A stretch of DNA of 64,000 bases, taken from contig NZ_APVL01000006.1 in assembly GCF_000565285.1 (NCBI RefSeq), positions 206,650 through 270,649 of the forward strand. The letters are read 5' to 3'. The notes below the pieces were generated by a model. That model saw nothing but the letters and a program-made list of their open reading frames with translations. It did no database searches and was not told the DNA's origin. The position numbers were made by a program, and so were the translations under genes. Shown here in pieces: positions 1 to 7,550 of the stretch. This DNA comes from Cytobacillus firmus DS1 (GTDB taxonomy: Bacteria > Bacillota > Bacilli > Bacillales > Cytobacillaceae). Position 1 is the first letter of the stretch. Each line of letters opens with the position of its first letter.

Positions 1-283
1 CCCATGTATGCTTTGGGTGAGAAGGATCAAAGTCAACAATCAGCCCTGTTAAAGACCCTGCTAATACTCCTTCAACCTCTATGCATAGTGCACCCTCCGG
101 AAAGAGTTCCACATGATTTGTTAATTGCTCCTTATTCCACCATAAATCTGAAGGAAAAGGCGGCGGAAAGCATTCTGCCTGAATGTCAATTAACTGATCA
201 AAATCCCCTCTGGTATAATTCCTGATTACAGCTTTTACCGGCTTATTCCCGTCAAACACATAAAATTCGCTTCTATATGCCAT
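1..283 (-). CDS. GNAT-family acetyltransferase, 3' end outside window
   Basis: Only the first 94 codons are in the window; the frame is open to base 1. The start ATG (281-283) lies 3 bp after the stop of the nitrilase gene, and the GAAGGATG at the end of that gene serves as ribosome-binding site, so the two genes are translationally coupled. The visible protein has an N-terminal beta strand followed by an acidic helix (residues 30-60, containing DFDQLIDIQAECFP) and a strand LCIEVEGVLAGSLTGLIVDF, which resembles the first half of a GNAT fold. In B. subtilis YhcX a GNAT domain and a nitrilase domain occur in one polypeptide; here they are separate adjacent genes (inference from family knowledge). 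Substrate unknown. Confidence 0.6.
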   Translation of the reverse strand, partial: MAYRSEFYVFDGNKPVKAVIRNYTRGDFDQLIDIQAECFPPPFPSDLWWNKEQLTNHVELFPEGALCIEVEGVLAGSLTGLIVDFDPSHPKHTW

Positions 284-286
284 TTT

Positions 287-1162
287 TCATCCTTCGATAT
301 TTTCTTTTTCCCAGTCTACATACAAATCAGTTCTGCGGTCGCGCCAAGTCGTAACAGAACCGCGTTCGCGAACTTGATATAAAAGGCTGAGATCAATATC
401 AGCAGTCACAATCATATCGTCATTCAGCTCGCCTTCCACCATAATCCCCTTTGGCGGAAATGGGATATCATTCGGTGTAATGACGGCTGCCTGCCCGAAA
501 TTGGCACGCATAAAGTCGACAGTAGGCAGGGAACCAATTGTTCCTGTGACCACAACATAAACCTGATTCTCAATCGCTCTTGCATGGCTTGTATAGCGTA
601 CACGATGGAAACCATGCCGGTCGTCTGTGCAGGAAGGACAGAAAATAACATCTGCTCCTTTTGCTTTAGCCATACGGACGATTTCCGGAAACTCAATGTC
701 ATAGCATGTCAGAATAGCTATTCTGCCTTTATCTGTATCGAATACACGGAGGCCGTCTCCAGGTGACATATTCCACTCATGGACCTCAGTAGGCGTGATA
801 TGCAGTTTAGCCTGCTCTTCAATTCGCCCATCCGGATAAAACAAATGTGCCACATTATAAAGCCGGCCATCTCTGTTAATAACGTGTGTACCGCCGATTA
901 GATGCATGTTTGTATGTTTAGCAAAATTGGAAAACAGGTTTTTATACTGTTCAGTAAAACCAGGCAGTTCGTTAATAGTCAGGCTTGTTCCCTGCTCGCT
1001 TCCTATGGATAAAAGCTGTGTGGTGAAAAATTCAGGAAATAAGACAAACTCAGATCCAAACTCCTGGGCAGTTTTAATATAATGCTCACATTGGCTTGCA
1101 AACTCTTCAAATGAACGAATGGTGTGCAGATGATACTGCACAGCGGATACACGAATTTTCAA
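287..1162 (-). CDS. Carbon-nitrogen hydrolase (nitrilase superfamily), YhcX-like
   Basis: Cytoplasmic amidase of the nitrilase superfamily, predicted to hydrolyse a C-N bond in a small amide; the substrate is not known. The catalytic triad is visible: Glu44 in FPEFF, Lys119 in AKLHITPTE and Cys153 in LTCYDIEFPE, numbered from the preferred start. An ATG at 1177 would add five residues, but it lies inside the ribosome-binding sequence. TTG at 1160-1162, preceded by AGGGGGAG at proper spacing, is the better start and gives 291 aa. It is followed after 3 bp by a GNAT gene, matching the two halves of YhcX. A sigma-A-like promoter lies at 1218-1246. Family assignment is firm; substrate is open. 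Confidence 0.85.
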   Translation of the reverse strand: MKIRVSAVQYHLHTIRSFEEFASQCEHYIKTAQEFGSEFVLFPEFFTTQLLSIGSEQGTSLTINELPGFTEQYKNLFSNFAKHTNMHLIGGTHVINRDGRLYNVAHLFYPDGRIEEQAKLHITPTEVHEWNMSPGDGLRVFDTDKGRIAILTCYDIEFPEIVRMAKAKGADVIFCPSCTDDRHGFHRVRYTSHARAIENQVYVVVTGTIGSLPTVDFMRANFGQAAVITPNDIPFPPKGIMVEGELNDDMIVTADIDLSLLYQVRERGSVTTWRDRRTDLYVDWEKENIEG

Positions 1163-1217
1163 TGTACTCCCCCTCATCAGAAAAATGTATAGATGAGTAT
1201 CACTCTATCTTTAAAAG

Positions 1218-1246
1218 ATTATCAATGATTTTCCTGCAGAGCACAA
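1218..1246 (-). promoter_or_regulatory. Sigma-A-like promoter of the nitrilase-GNAT pair
   Basis: On the minus strand TTGTGC (1241-1246) and TGATAAT with core GATAAT (1218-1223) are separated by 17 bp, with a TGn-type extended -10. It lies about 55 bp upstream of the nitrilase start. Confidence 0.5.
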
Positions 1247-1326
1247 TACTTTTTTATCGGAATACGAAATTTTTCAATTACCACTATTCCATTTTTCTGC
1301 AAATTAATTAAGCTTTCAACCCATAA

Positions 1327-1356
1327 AAATAAAGCATCACTTTTGACAGAAATGCT
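1327..1356 (-). terminator. Weak candidate terminator after the 141-aa gene
   Basis: On the minus strand AGCATTTC and GTGATGCT form an imperfect 8-bp stem followed by TTATTTTTAT. It lies just after the stop at 1365. The stem is short, so confidence is low. Confidence 0.35.
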
Positions 1357-1364
1357 ATATAAAT

Positions 1365-1790
1365 CTATTTATTAAGCTTCCCGAAAGCTGAAATAATGTC
1401 TATGCTCTTTTTAAAATCTTTATTAGCAGCTTTTATCACTTTTAAATACATACCCAAAAGAGATTCATTCTGCTTTTGCAGGTCCGCCACTATTTTATTC
1501 ATCTTATTAAGTTCGGATTTTAAAGCTTGTACTTCCCTTTTTATTCCTGCCAGCTCCTTTTCCGTATCGCCGCCAGTCTCTGCTGATCCTCCTTCTGTGG
1601 GAGCTTCGGGAATTCCCTCTGAATTTTTGCCTATCTCTTCAACCAGTCCAATAAATGACTCATCTCTTAATAATTGATTTGCAATCTTAAAGATTGAACT
1701 AAGGTCGTGGCTTTTTTCTTCATTTAGCAAATCCTCCGCTATTTGCTTGACCGCCTGGACATTATCTTTATTCATATCATTCTCTAGCAA
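1365..1790 (-). CDS. Hypothetical coiled-coil protein, 141 aa
   Basis: Family not recognised. The N-terminal 55 residues look alpha-helical and amphipathic. Residues 60-78 are a Gly/Glu/Thr-rich linker. Residues 78-115 form a likely coiled coil with heptad-like Leu spacing (KREVQALKSELNKMNKIVADL). The C-terminus is a basic helix. The start at 1790 is TTG, with AAAGGA about 11 bases upstream; an ATG five codons later (1775) is the alternative. The organisation (short helical domain, linker, coiled coil) resembles small spore-associated or scaffold proteins of bacilli, but that is only a similarity of style. It has no operon partner. Confidence 0.6.
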   Translation of the reverse strand: MLENDMNKDNVQAVKQIAEDLLNEEKSHDLSSIFKIANQLLRDESFIGLVEEIGKNSEGIPEAPTEGGSAETGGDTEKELAGIKREVQALKSELNKMNKIVADLQKQNESLLGMYLKVIKAANKDFKKSIDIISAFGKLNK

Positions 1791-1874
1791 TTCTCATCAA
1801 GTCCTTTCATTGCCAATAATTTACCTTCTATGAAATTAACATAGGATGGAAATGACAATCATCTATGGATTAGG

Positions 1875-1903
1875 AAAAAATCCTGGAACCCTCCAGGATT
1901 TTT
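1875..1903. terminator. Bidirectional-looking terminator after the 46-aa gene
   Basis: TCCTGGA (1881-1887) pairs with TCCAGGA (1892-1898) around a 4-base loop. A run of six A lies before it and five T after it, so it can act on either strand. It lies 9 bp beyond the stop of the small minus-strand gene at 1912. Confidence 0.7.
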
Positions 1904-1911
1904 AACTGTTT

Positions 1912-2052
1912 TTAAGCATCTGCAACTGAGCATCTTAGAACACTGCAAATTAATGAACGCAGTCCTGGCTGTGCAGAAGGAGCCAGTAATCCTGCAAGCA
2001 GATATACTACAAGTAAAAGCACTGCAAGTAAAATTTCTCCAAGTCCTAACAT
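1912..2052 (-). CDS. Small single-span membrane protein, 46 aa
   Basis: A short reading frame read directly from the minus strand. ATG (2050-2052) is preceded by AGGGGGG with 9-base spacing and ends in TAA at 1912-1914. The protein has a very hydrophobic segment at residues 4-24 (LGEILLAVLLLVVYLLAGLL), then a short polar tail with three Cys. It is followed by a clear terminator. Ribosome-binding site, hydrophobic profile and terminator together support a real gene, probably a single-pass membrane miniprotein. I cannot name its family or function. Confidence 0.55.
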   Translation of the reverse strand: MLGLGEILLAVLLLVVYLLAGLLAPSAQPGLRSLICSVLRCSVADA

Positions 2053-2188
2053 TCCATTTGTCCCCCCTTACAAAGTACAATTATAAGGATAACCTTACGC
2101 TGTTATCGTATGTTCCAAACTTGGACATGCATAAACAAATATCCCGGCCATTCAAAAATTGGCACTTGTCCACCCAATGCCGTCCAAT

Positions 2189-2219
2189 AAAAAATCCGGC
2201 CCTTTAACAGAGCCAGATT
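2189..2219 (-). terminator. Terminator of nagP
   Basis: On the minus strand AATCTGGCTCT and AGGGCCGGATT form an 11-bp stem with two G-T pairs around a 5-base loop, followed by TTTTTT. It starts 8 bp after the nagP stop. Confidence 0.85.
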
Positions 2220-2226
2220 GCCAATT

Positions 2227-3606
2227 TTATAGTTTCTTTTTCATTTCATTTGAAAGGAATTCTACATCCGTTCCCACAATGACCTGCAGACTGTTTTTGC
2301 TGAGTTTTATGACTCCTTTTGCTCCCAGCTGTTTTAATTGCCCCTCATCGACAAGAGACATATCTTTAACCATTAAACGAAGGCGGGTTACACAATTATC
2401 GATTTCTTCAAGGTTTTCTTTACCTCCCAGAGCCTCGAGATAAGCAACTGCTGCTTCAGTATATTTACCCTTAAGAGAAGTATTCCCTTCAAATTCACCT
2501 TCAATTTCATCTTCCCTTCCAGGTGTTTTCAAATCCAGTTTCTTGATCAGGAAATAGAAAACCGCAAAATACAGAAGGGCATACAGGAGACCTATCCCGG
2601 CCAGAAGAACCGGCTTCTGGGCAATGCCAAAGTTTAGAATATAATCGAGGGCGCCTGCTGAGAACCCGAAACCATGATGAATATCCAGGACATAGGTAAT
2701 GGACATAGCCAGACCTGTCAAAGCAGCATGAATTAAATATAGAACCGGTGATAAGAACATAAACAGGAATTCAATCGGCTCTGTAATACCTGTCAGGAAG
2801 GAAGTAAATGCGAGTCCAGCCATCGCCCCTGCCACTGCTTTCCTTCTTTCCTTCTTTGCAGCCGCAACCATGGCCAGAGCTGCACCAGGCAGCCCAAACA
2901 TCATAATAGGAAAGAATCCTGTCATAAAGATTCCAGCAGACGGATCTTTTGCAAGAAAGCGCCATAAATCTCCTTTGATGACATCCCCTGCTGCATTGGT
3001 AAACTCGCCGAACTCAAACCAGACAAGTGTGTTCAGTATATGATGGAGACCAACCGGAATTAATAGACGGTTCAGGAATCCGAAGACCCCGACACCTGCT
3101 GCACCTGCACCGATTATCCAATCGCCGACATTGTTAATGCCTGCCTGGACCGGCGGCCATACATACCCGAACAAAAATGCAATGACAATCATAACGAGTG
3201 AAGTGATAATCGGCACAAACCGTTTTCCCCCAAAGAAACCAAGCCATTCCGGCAGCTTAATATCATGATATTTATTGTATAATAGCCCTGCAATAATACC
3301 GGAAATGATCCCTCCAAAAACACCCATATTGACCGTTTCGTTTATCGCCGCGGCACCTTCAGTCAGTACAAAATAACCCACTGCACCAGCAAGGGCAGCT
3401 GCACCGCTGCCATCCTTAGAAAAACCGATGGCAATTCCGATGGCAAACAAGAGAGCCAAATGTCCAAATACAGCATTCCCGGCTGCAGATATAAATGGAA
3501 TTCCCAAAAGGTCATCCTGTCCCAGCCTCAGCAACAGTGCAGCAGCAGGCATAACTGCAATCGGCAGCATTAAAGACTTGCCAATCTTCTGTAAAAACCC
3601 CAACAT
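2227..3606 (-). CDS. nagP: PTS N-acetylglucosamine-type permease, EIICB
   Basis: Membrane component of the phosphotransferase system; it should import and phosphorylate N-acetylglucosamine. Residues 1-370 form the EIIC domain of the glucose/GlcNAc family, with many membrane segments and the conserved LIPVGLHHILNTLVWFEFGE region and GITEPIEF motif. Residues 385-459 are an EIIB domain with the phosphorylated cysteine at position 405 in IDNCVTRLR. The order EIIC then EIIB fits NagP; the MurNAc permease MurP has EIIB first. No EIIA domain is attached, so it must use a EIIA from elsewhere. It lies behind the terminator of the cell-wall recycling operon and therefore seems to be transcribed separately. 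The sugar could also be glucosamine or glucose. Confidence 0.85.
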   Translation of the reverse strand: MLGFLQKIGKSLMLPIAVMPAAALLLRLGQDDLLGIPFISAAGNAVFGHLALLFAIGIAIGFSKDGSGAAALAGAVGYFVLTEGAAAINETVNMGVFGGIISGIIAGLLYNKYHDIKLPEWLGFFGGKRFVPIITSLVMIVIAFLFGYVWPPVQAGINNVGDWIIGAGAAGVGVFGFLNRLLIPVGLHHILNTLVWFEFGEFTNAAGDVIKGDLWRFLAKDPSAGIFMTGFFPIMMFGLPGAALAMVAAAKKERRKAVAGAMAGLAFTSFLTGITEPIEFLFMFLSPVLYLIHAALTGLAMSITYVLDIHHGFGFSAGALDYILNFGIAQKPVLLAGIGLLYALLYFAVFYFLIKKLDLKTPGREDEIEGEFEGNTSLKGKYTEAAVAYLEALGGKENLEEIDNCVTRLRLMVKDMSLVDEGQLKQLGAKGVIKLSKNSLQVIVGTDVEFLSNEMKKKL

Positions 3607-3705
3607 TTTTACACACCTCTTTCTCCATGGATTATTACATAATATGAACAGGCTTTATAATTCAGTACCAAGTACCATCAGTGTTATGCTGACCCGCCAT
3701 GTATT

Positions 3706-3742
3706 AAAAAAAGAACCTGGCGCATAATGCCGCCAGGTTCTT
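3706..3742 (-). terminator. Terminator of the amiE-nagZ-namZ operon
   Basis: A perfect 12-bp stem (3711-3722 with 3731-3742; arm AAGAACCTGGCG) and an 8-base loop, followed on the minus strand by a run of seven T (3706-3712). It lies 10 bp beyond the namZ stop and separates nagP from the operon. Confidence 0.9.
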
Positions 3743-3752
3743 TCCTGCGAAT

Positions 3753-5015
3753 TTAATAGATTAGATATTCTTCGCGTGTCTTTTTGAATTGTTTTAATTC
3801 GTTTTCCCATTTAGAGGAGATTTCTTCAACAGTTTTTCCTTCCACAATGGCTTCACGTACCCAGCCATTGCCCACCAGGTTGTCAAAGAATGAAATTCCA
3901 GCACTGTTCTCTGCACGGAATTCGAATTCTTCCGGATACATATCATGGATCGCCTTCACGATGTGAAGTCCTGTCTCGACAGGCTTGAATGCATCGCGAT
4001 GTGTCACATGAATCTGAATCCCATGGGAAAGCTGTCCTGCATGCTTAGAGAAGCTTGGTGTAAACGAAGCAGCTCTGAAGGTTACCCCCGGAAGATTAAG
4101 ACTGTTTAAATGTCCAGCCAAGTCATCAGCGTTGATAAATGGAGCACCAATTAATTCAAACGGCTTTGTTGTTCCGCGCCCCTCAGAAACATTCGTCCCT
4201 TCAATCAAAGCGGCACCCGGATATACTAAAGCTGTATCCAGCGTTGGCATATTAGGAGACGGCATGACAAACGGAAGGCGGGTGTCATCGTAATACATAT
4301 TGCGCTTCCATGCATTCATCTTGACAACAGTTAAGTCTGCACCAATTTCAAACTCTTCATTAAACAATTCGGCCAGTTCACCTACAGTCATGCCATGGCG
4401 AAGCGGAATCGGGTAATTCCCCACAAAGGAGGAATACTTCATATCAAGCACTGGCCCTTCAACCTTTGTTCCACCTTGAGGATTTGGCCTGTCCAGCACG
4501 ATAAAAGGGATATTGTTTTCTTTTGCTGCTTCCATGGCATAAGCCATTGTGTAAATATACGTGTAAAAACGTGTCCCGACATCCTGGATATCAAACAGAA
4601 GCACGTCAATATTTTCAAGCATTTCAGGTGTAGGCTTTTTGGTTTTTCCATATAAGCTGTAAACGGGAAGCCCTGTCTTTTCATCGATATAATAATCAAC
4701 ATATTCTCCCGCCTGCGCACTTCCACGGACTCCATGCTCCGGGCCATATAAAGCTGTTAACTCCACGTCCGGATCATTGTGCAGAGTATCAACAATGCTG
4801 TTTAATTTCTGGTCGACCCCAGTCGGGTTTGTAATTAGGCCAACCCGTTTTCCTTCAATAAGGTCTTTTTTATCATCCAAAAGGACTTCAACGCCAAGCT
4901 CAAACTTCTTTTTCTTGCCTTTTCCTTTGCCATTGCCGTTATCTGCTAGCACAACAGTTAAAGAAGAGAGTACGAGAATCATTGTCAAAAAACCCATAAA
5001 CCATTTCTTCATCAT
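3753..5015 (-). CDS. namZ: Exo-beta-N-acetylmuramidase NamZ (YbbC, DUF1343)
   Basis: Secreted enzyme that removes MurNAc from the non-reducing end of peptidoglycan fragments; this activity was shown for the B. subtilis family member. The 420-aa protein has a signal peptide at residues 1-24 (MMKKW, hydrophobic core, cleavage near LADNG), a basic Lys/Gly-rich stretch, then the DUF1343 body beginning GVEVLLDDKKDLIEGKRVGLITNPTG. The family hallmarks YGPEHGVRG, FDIQDVGTRFYTY, LDRPNP and EGTNVSEGRGTTKPFE are all present. It is the third gene after amiE and nagZ, 75 bp downstream of nagZ, and ends at a strong terminator. Length and motifs are normal. Confidence 0.93.
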   Translation of the reverse strand: MMKKWFMGFLTMILVLSSLTVVLADNGNGKGKGKKKKFELGVEVLLDDKKDLIEGKRVGLITNPTGVDQKLNSIVDTLHNDPDVELTALYGPEHGVRGSAQAGEYVDYYIDEKTGLPVYSLYGKTKKPTPEMLENIDVLLFDIQDVGTRFYTYIYTMAYAMEAAKENNIPFIVLDRPNPQGGTKVEGPVLDMKYSSFVGNYPIPLRHGMTVGELAELFNEEFEIGADLTVVKMNAWKRNMYYDDTRLPFVMPSPNMPTLDTALVYPGAALIEGTNVSEGRGTTKPFELIGAPFINADDLAGHLNSLNLPGVTFRAASFTPSFSKHAGQLSHGIQIHVTHRDAFKPVETGLHIVKAIHDMYPEEFEFRAENSAGISFFDNLVGNGWVREAIVEGKTVEEISSKWENELKQFKKTREEYLIY

Positions 5016-5090
5016 TTTTCCCCTCCCAGGTTAAGGATGAGGTACATGCAAGAACTAGTTGTGCATGTACCCATACTTTTTAATGCCTTT

Positions 5091-7205
5091 TTAATAACTC
5101 AATCCATGCCCAAATTCATATAAAACACTGCCATCTGTACCCGGAATAGTTACAGGCAGTTTGCCTGATGGTTTAATCTGGCCAAAGATAACACCTGCTG
5201 CGGCATCAAAGCTCGCCGTTCTGAAGCCATATTGTGCAATATATGCATCAACTTCCGGATAAGCCATGATGTCATATGGGTTACGGATGCCAGCCGCAAT
5301 GACCGGAACTTCTGATTCAGCAATGATGGAATTAACCATTTTCATCTGGGCGCTGTCAGGTGAGCGGCCTGATACATTATACGTATAGGAGCCCACAATA
5401 ACCGCACTGGCATTCCTGATTTGCTGCTTCTGCTCTTCCGTTAATGCATAGCTTGAGGTCTGGATGACTGTTGTGTTTTCATGAAACTTCCCCACTGCGT
5501 TCTTTAAGTTTGTAATATACGTATTTCCTACAACAACAATATTTTCTTCAGGAGATAGTTGTAATGGCAATGCATATCCGTCATTTTTCACCAATGTAAT
5601 TGAACGTTCTGCTGCTTCTTTTTCTATTTGTTTATGTTCTTCTGATCCAACTACTTCAAGAGCGTTTACAATTTTTTCCTCAATCGGCTGTGGTCTCTCT
5701 TCTTTAATAATTCCCCGCTTTATTTTCAGAGTTAAAATTCGTTCAACTGATGATTCAATGCGTTTTTCTGATATTTCTCCAGTCTCCACAGCATTCAATA
5801 GCCCTTCCGCAACTTCTTGAAGACCAACAGGCATTAGCACAATATCTGTTCCAGCTTTTACTGCTCGAATGGCCGCATCAACAGGTCCAAAATGTTCGGC
5901 AATGGCATTCATATTCATTGCATCTGTTGTAATTACACCATCATAGCCCATTTCTTTCCTCATCAGTTCTGTCAGCACTTTATGGGAAAGAGTGGCCGGA
6001 ACTGCAATTTCTTCACCCGTTTTTTTCGAGATTGCTTTTGTATCATCAATCTTAGGGAAGGTAACATGTGCTGTCATGATCGCATCAATTCCTGCTTCCA
6101 TTCCCTTTTGGAAAGGATACAATTCAACTTCTTTTAGACGTTCTTTGTCATGTGGTACTTCAGGCAATCCAAGATGGGAGTCTACTGCTGTATCTCCATG
6201 ACCGGGAAAATGCTTTGCAGTTGCGGCAACACCTGCTGATTGCAATCCTTCGGTATAAGCAACACCCATGTCAGCGACAAGCTGCGGGTCCTCACCGAAT
6301 GAACGAACGCCAATTACCGGATTGTCGGGATTATTATTTACATCCATGACAGGTGCAAAGTTCATATTTATGCCGAGTGATGCCAGTTCCTCTCCAATCG
6401 CCTTGCCGACCTTTCGGGATATTTCTTCAGAACGGGCAGCGCCTAATGCCATATTGCCTGGCATGTCCGTTCCTGATTGAAGACGTGTAACAATACCGCC
6501 TTCCTGGTCAATTGTCATCAATAAGCCGAATTTATCGGCAGCTTTCTGATACTCTGAAACCAGTGTGGCTGTCTGTTCGGTTGTGACCACATTTTCACGG
6601 AATAATATTACTCCGCCAAGATGATAATCTTTTACCAGCTTCTCAATTCCCGGCAGCATTTCAGTGACATTTTGTCCCTTCCATGTGCGGAAATCCGGCA
6701 TCAGCATCTGGCCTACCTTCTCTTCAATGGACATATTCTTCACTGCCTGGCTAATGAGGTCATACCGTTTTCCATGCTCTTTAATGATTTTCACTTTAAA
6801 AACAGGCTTGCCTTTGCTGCCCTTTTTGCGGTCAGGTTTTATTTGAAGTGCGATACGATCCTTATTTACTCCGTCCGTTACACTGATAAATGTTTTTCCA
6901 GGCTTCCCTCTTAAAGTGATATTCCCTGACTGGTCCACTGCTGCAACAGTTTTATTGCTGGTCTTCCATTTCAGCCCTTCAGAAACTCCCATGAAATGTC
7001 CTTCTTTATATACATGAACCGCTTTTAATTGAAATGCATCTCCACTTATTTCCGTGCTGACCTGGGGTACATTCTGCAGGAGTATTAAATCCTTTACTGT
7101 ACTTTCTGCCAATGCGTTTTTCAAGGTTCCTCCCATCCATAATTGCGAAACGGCAAGTGTAATTGTGAGAAGGAAAATAAACATTACTTTGCTGACTTTA
7201 CCCAT
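5091..7205 (-). CDS. nagZ: Beta-N-acetylglucosaminidase NagZ, GH3, with extra Ig-like domain
   Basis: Secreted glycoside hydrolase family 3 enzyme that releases GlcNAc from peptidoglycan fragments. It begins with a signal segment (about residues 1-35). Residues 50-125 look like a bacterial Ig-like (Big_2) domain: WKTSNKTVAAVDQSGNITL followed by GKTFISVTDG. The GH3 catalytic barrel follows, with KHFPGHGDTAVDSH (the His/Asp dyad of NagZ enzymes) and TTDAMNMNAI (nucleophile Asp). The C-terminal 180 residues form the second GH3 domain. At about 704 aa it is longer than B. subtilis NagZ (642 aa); the Ig-like domain explains the difference. ATG at 7205 fits the AGGAAGGA / GGTGG ribosome-binding region better than the GTG at 7214. 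Confidence 0.92.
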   Translation of the reverse strand: MGKVSKVMFIFLLTITLAVSQLWMGGTLKNALAESTVKDLILLQNVPQVSTEISGDAFQLKAVHVYKEGHFMGVSEGLKWKTSNKTVAAVDQSGNITLRGKPGKTFISVTDGVNKDRIALQIKPDRKKGSKGKPVFKVKIIKEHGKRYDLISQAVKNMSIEEKVGQMLMPDFRTWKGQNVTEMLPGIEKLVKDYHLGGVILFRENVVTTEQTATLVSEYQKAADKFGLLMTIDQEGGIVTRLQSGTDMPGNMALGAARSEEISRKVGKAIGEELASLGINMNFAPVMDVNNNPDNPVIGVRSFGEDPQLVADMGVAYTEGLQSAGVAATAKHFPGHGDTAVDSHLGLPEVPHDKERLKEVELYPFQKGMEAGIDAIMTAHVTFPKIDDTKAISKKTGEEIAVPATLSHKVLTELMRKEMGYDGVITTDAMNMNAIAEHFGPVDAAIRAVKAGTDIVLMPVGLQEVAEGLLNAVETGEISEKRIESSVERILTLKIKRGIIKEERPQPIEEKIVNALEVVGSEEHKQIEKEAAERSITLVKNDGYALPLQLSPEENIVVVGNTYITNLKNAVGKFHENTTVIQTSSYALTEEQKQQIRNASAVIVGSYTYNVSGRSPDSAQMKMVNSIIAESEVPVIAAGIRNPYDIMAYPEVDAYIAQYGFRTASFDAAAGVIFGQIKPSGKLPVTIPGTDGSVLYEFGHGLSY

Positions 7206-7297
7206 TTCTTCCACCGTCCTTCCTGCTTTTTCATATTACTTTTTACTAAAGGCTCTTTTCGTATAAATTATTTTTTTTTCGCCTATCAATGTTGTCC

Positions 7298-7486
7298 GTT
7301 GATTTCCGCTCCAGGCTGCTCGCTTTCCGCGGGGCGGGCGGTGAGCCTCCTCAACGCTGCGCGTCTGCGCGGTCTCACCTGTCCCGCTACTCCCGCAGGA
7401 CGTTGAATAAGCGTCCTTGAGTAAACACCGCACGAAGAAAATGCGAATGCATTTTCGAGGATCTCGCACCTTCCGCTCCAATCAAC
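7298..7486. repeat. GC-rich intergenic repeat element of Bacillus type
   Basis: A 189-bp GC-rich block in an otherwise AT-rich gap. Its ends are inverted (GTTGAT at 7298-7303, ATCAAC at 7481-7486), and each end carries TTCCGCTCC in direct orientation (7304-7312, 7471-7479). Inside, GCGGGCGGTGAG pairs imperfectly with CTCACCTGTCCCGC, and GAAAATGC-GAAT-GCATTTTC forms a perfect hairpin. From memory, closely similar sequences recur between genes in several Bacillus-group genomes, often without the roughly 55-bp segment between CTCCCGCAGG and the right end. It carries no gene. It interrupts the amiE-nagZ interval. Confidence 0.7.
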
Positions 7487-7550
7487 TCAGTAAAAAATAT
7501 ATAATATGCAACAAACCTTGCGAAAACAGCCTTACTAAATACTCGAAATA

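Noticed and set aside
4..225. 73-codon plus-strand frame at the left edge
   Set aside because: It lies opposite the coupled GNAT gene and has no upstream signals in the window.
2227..3606. Naming the PTS permease MurP because it is next to amiE-nagZ-namZ
   Set aside because: The domain order is EIIC-EIIB as in NagP; MurP has EIIB first. A terminator also separates it from the operon.
3665..3676. Direct GTACC repeat before nagP as a NagR operator
   Set aside because: The pattern GGTAC-TT-GGTAC does not fit the dre palindrome TGGTNTAGACCA.
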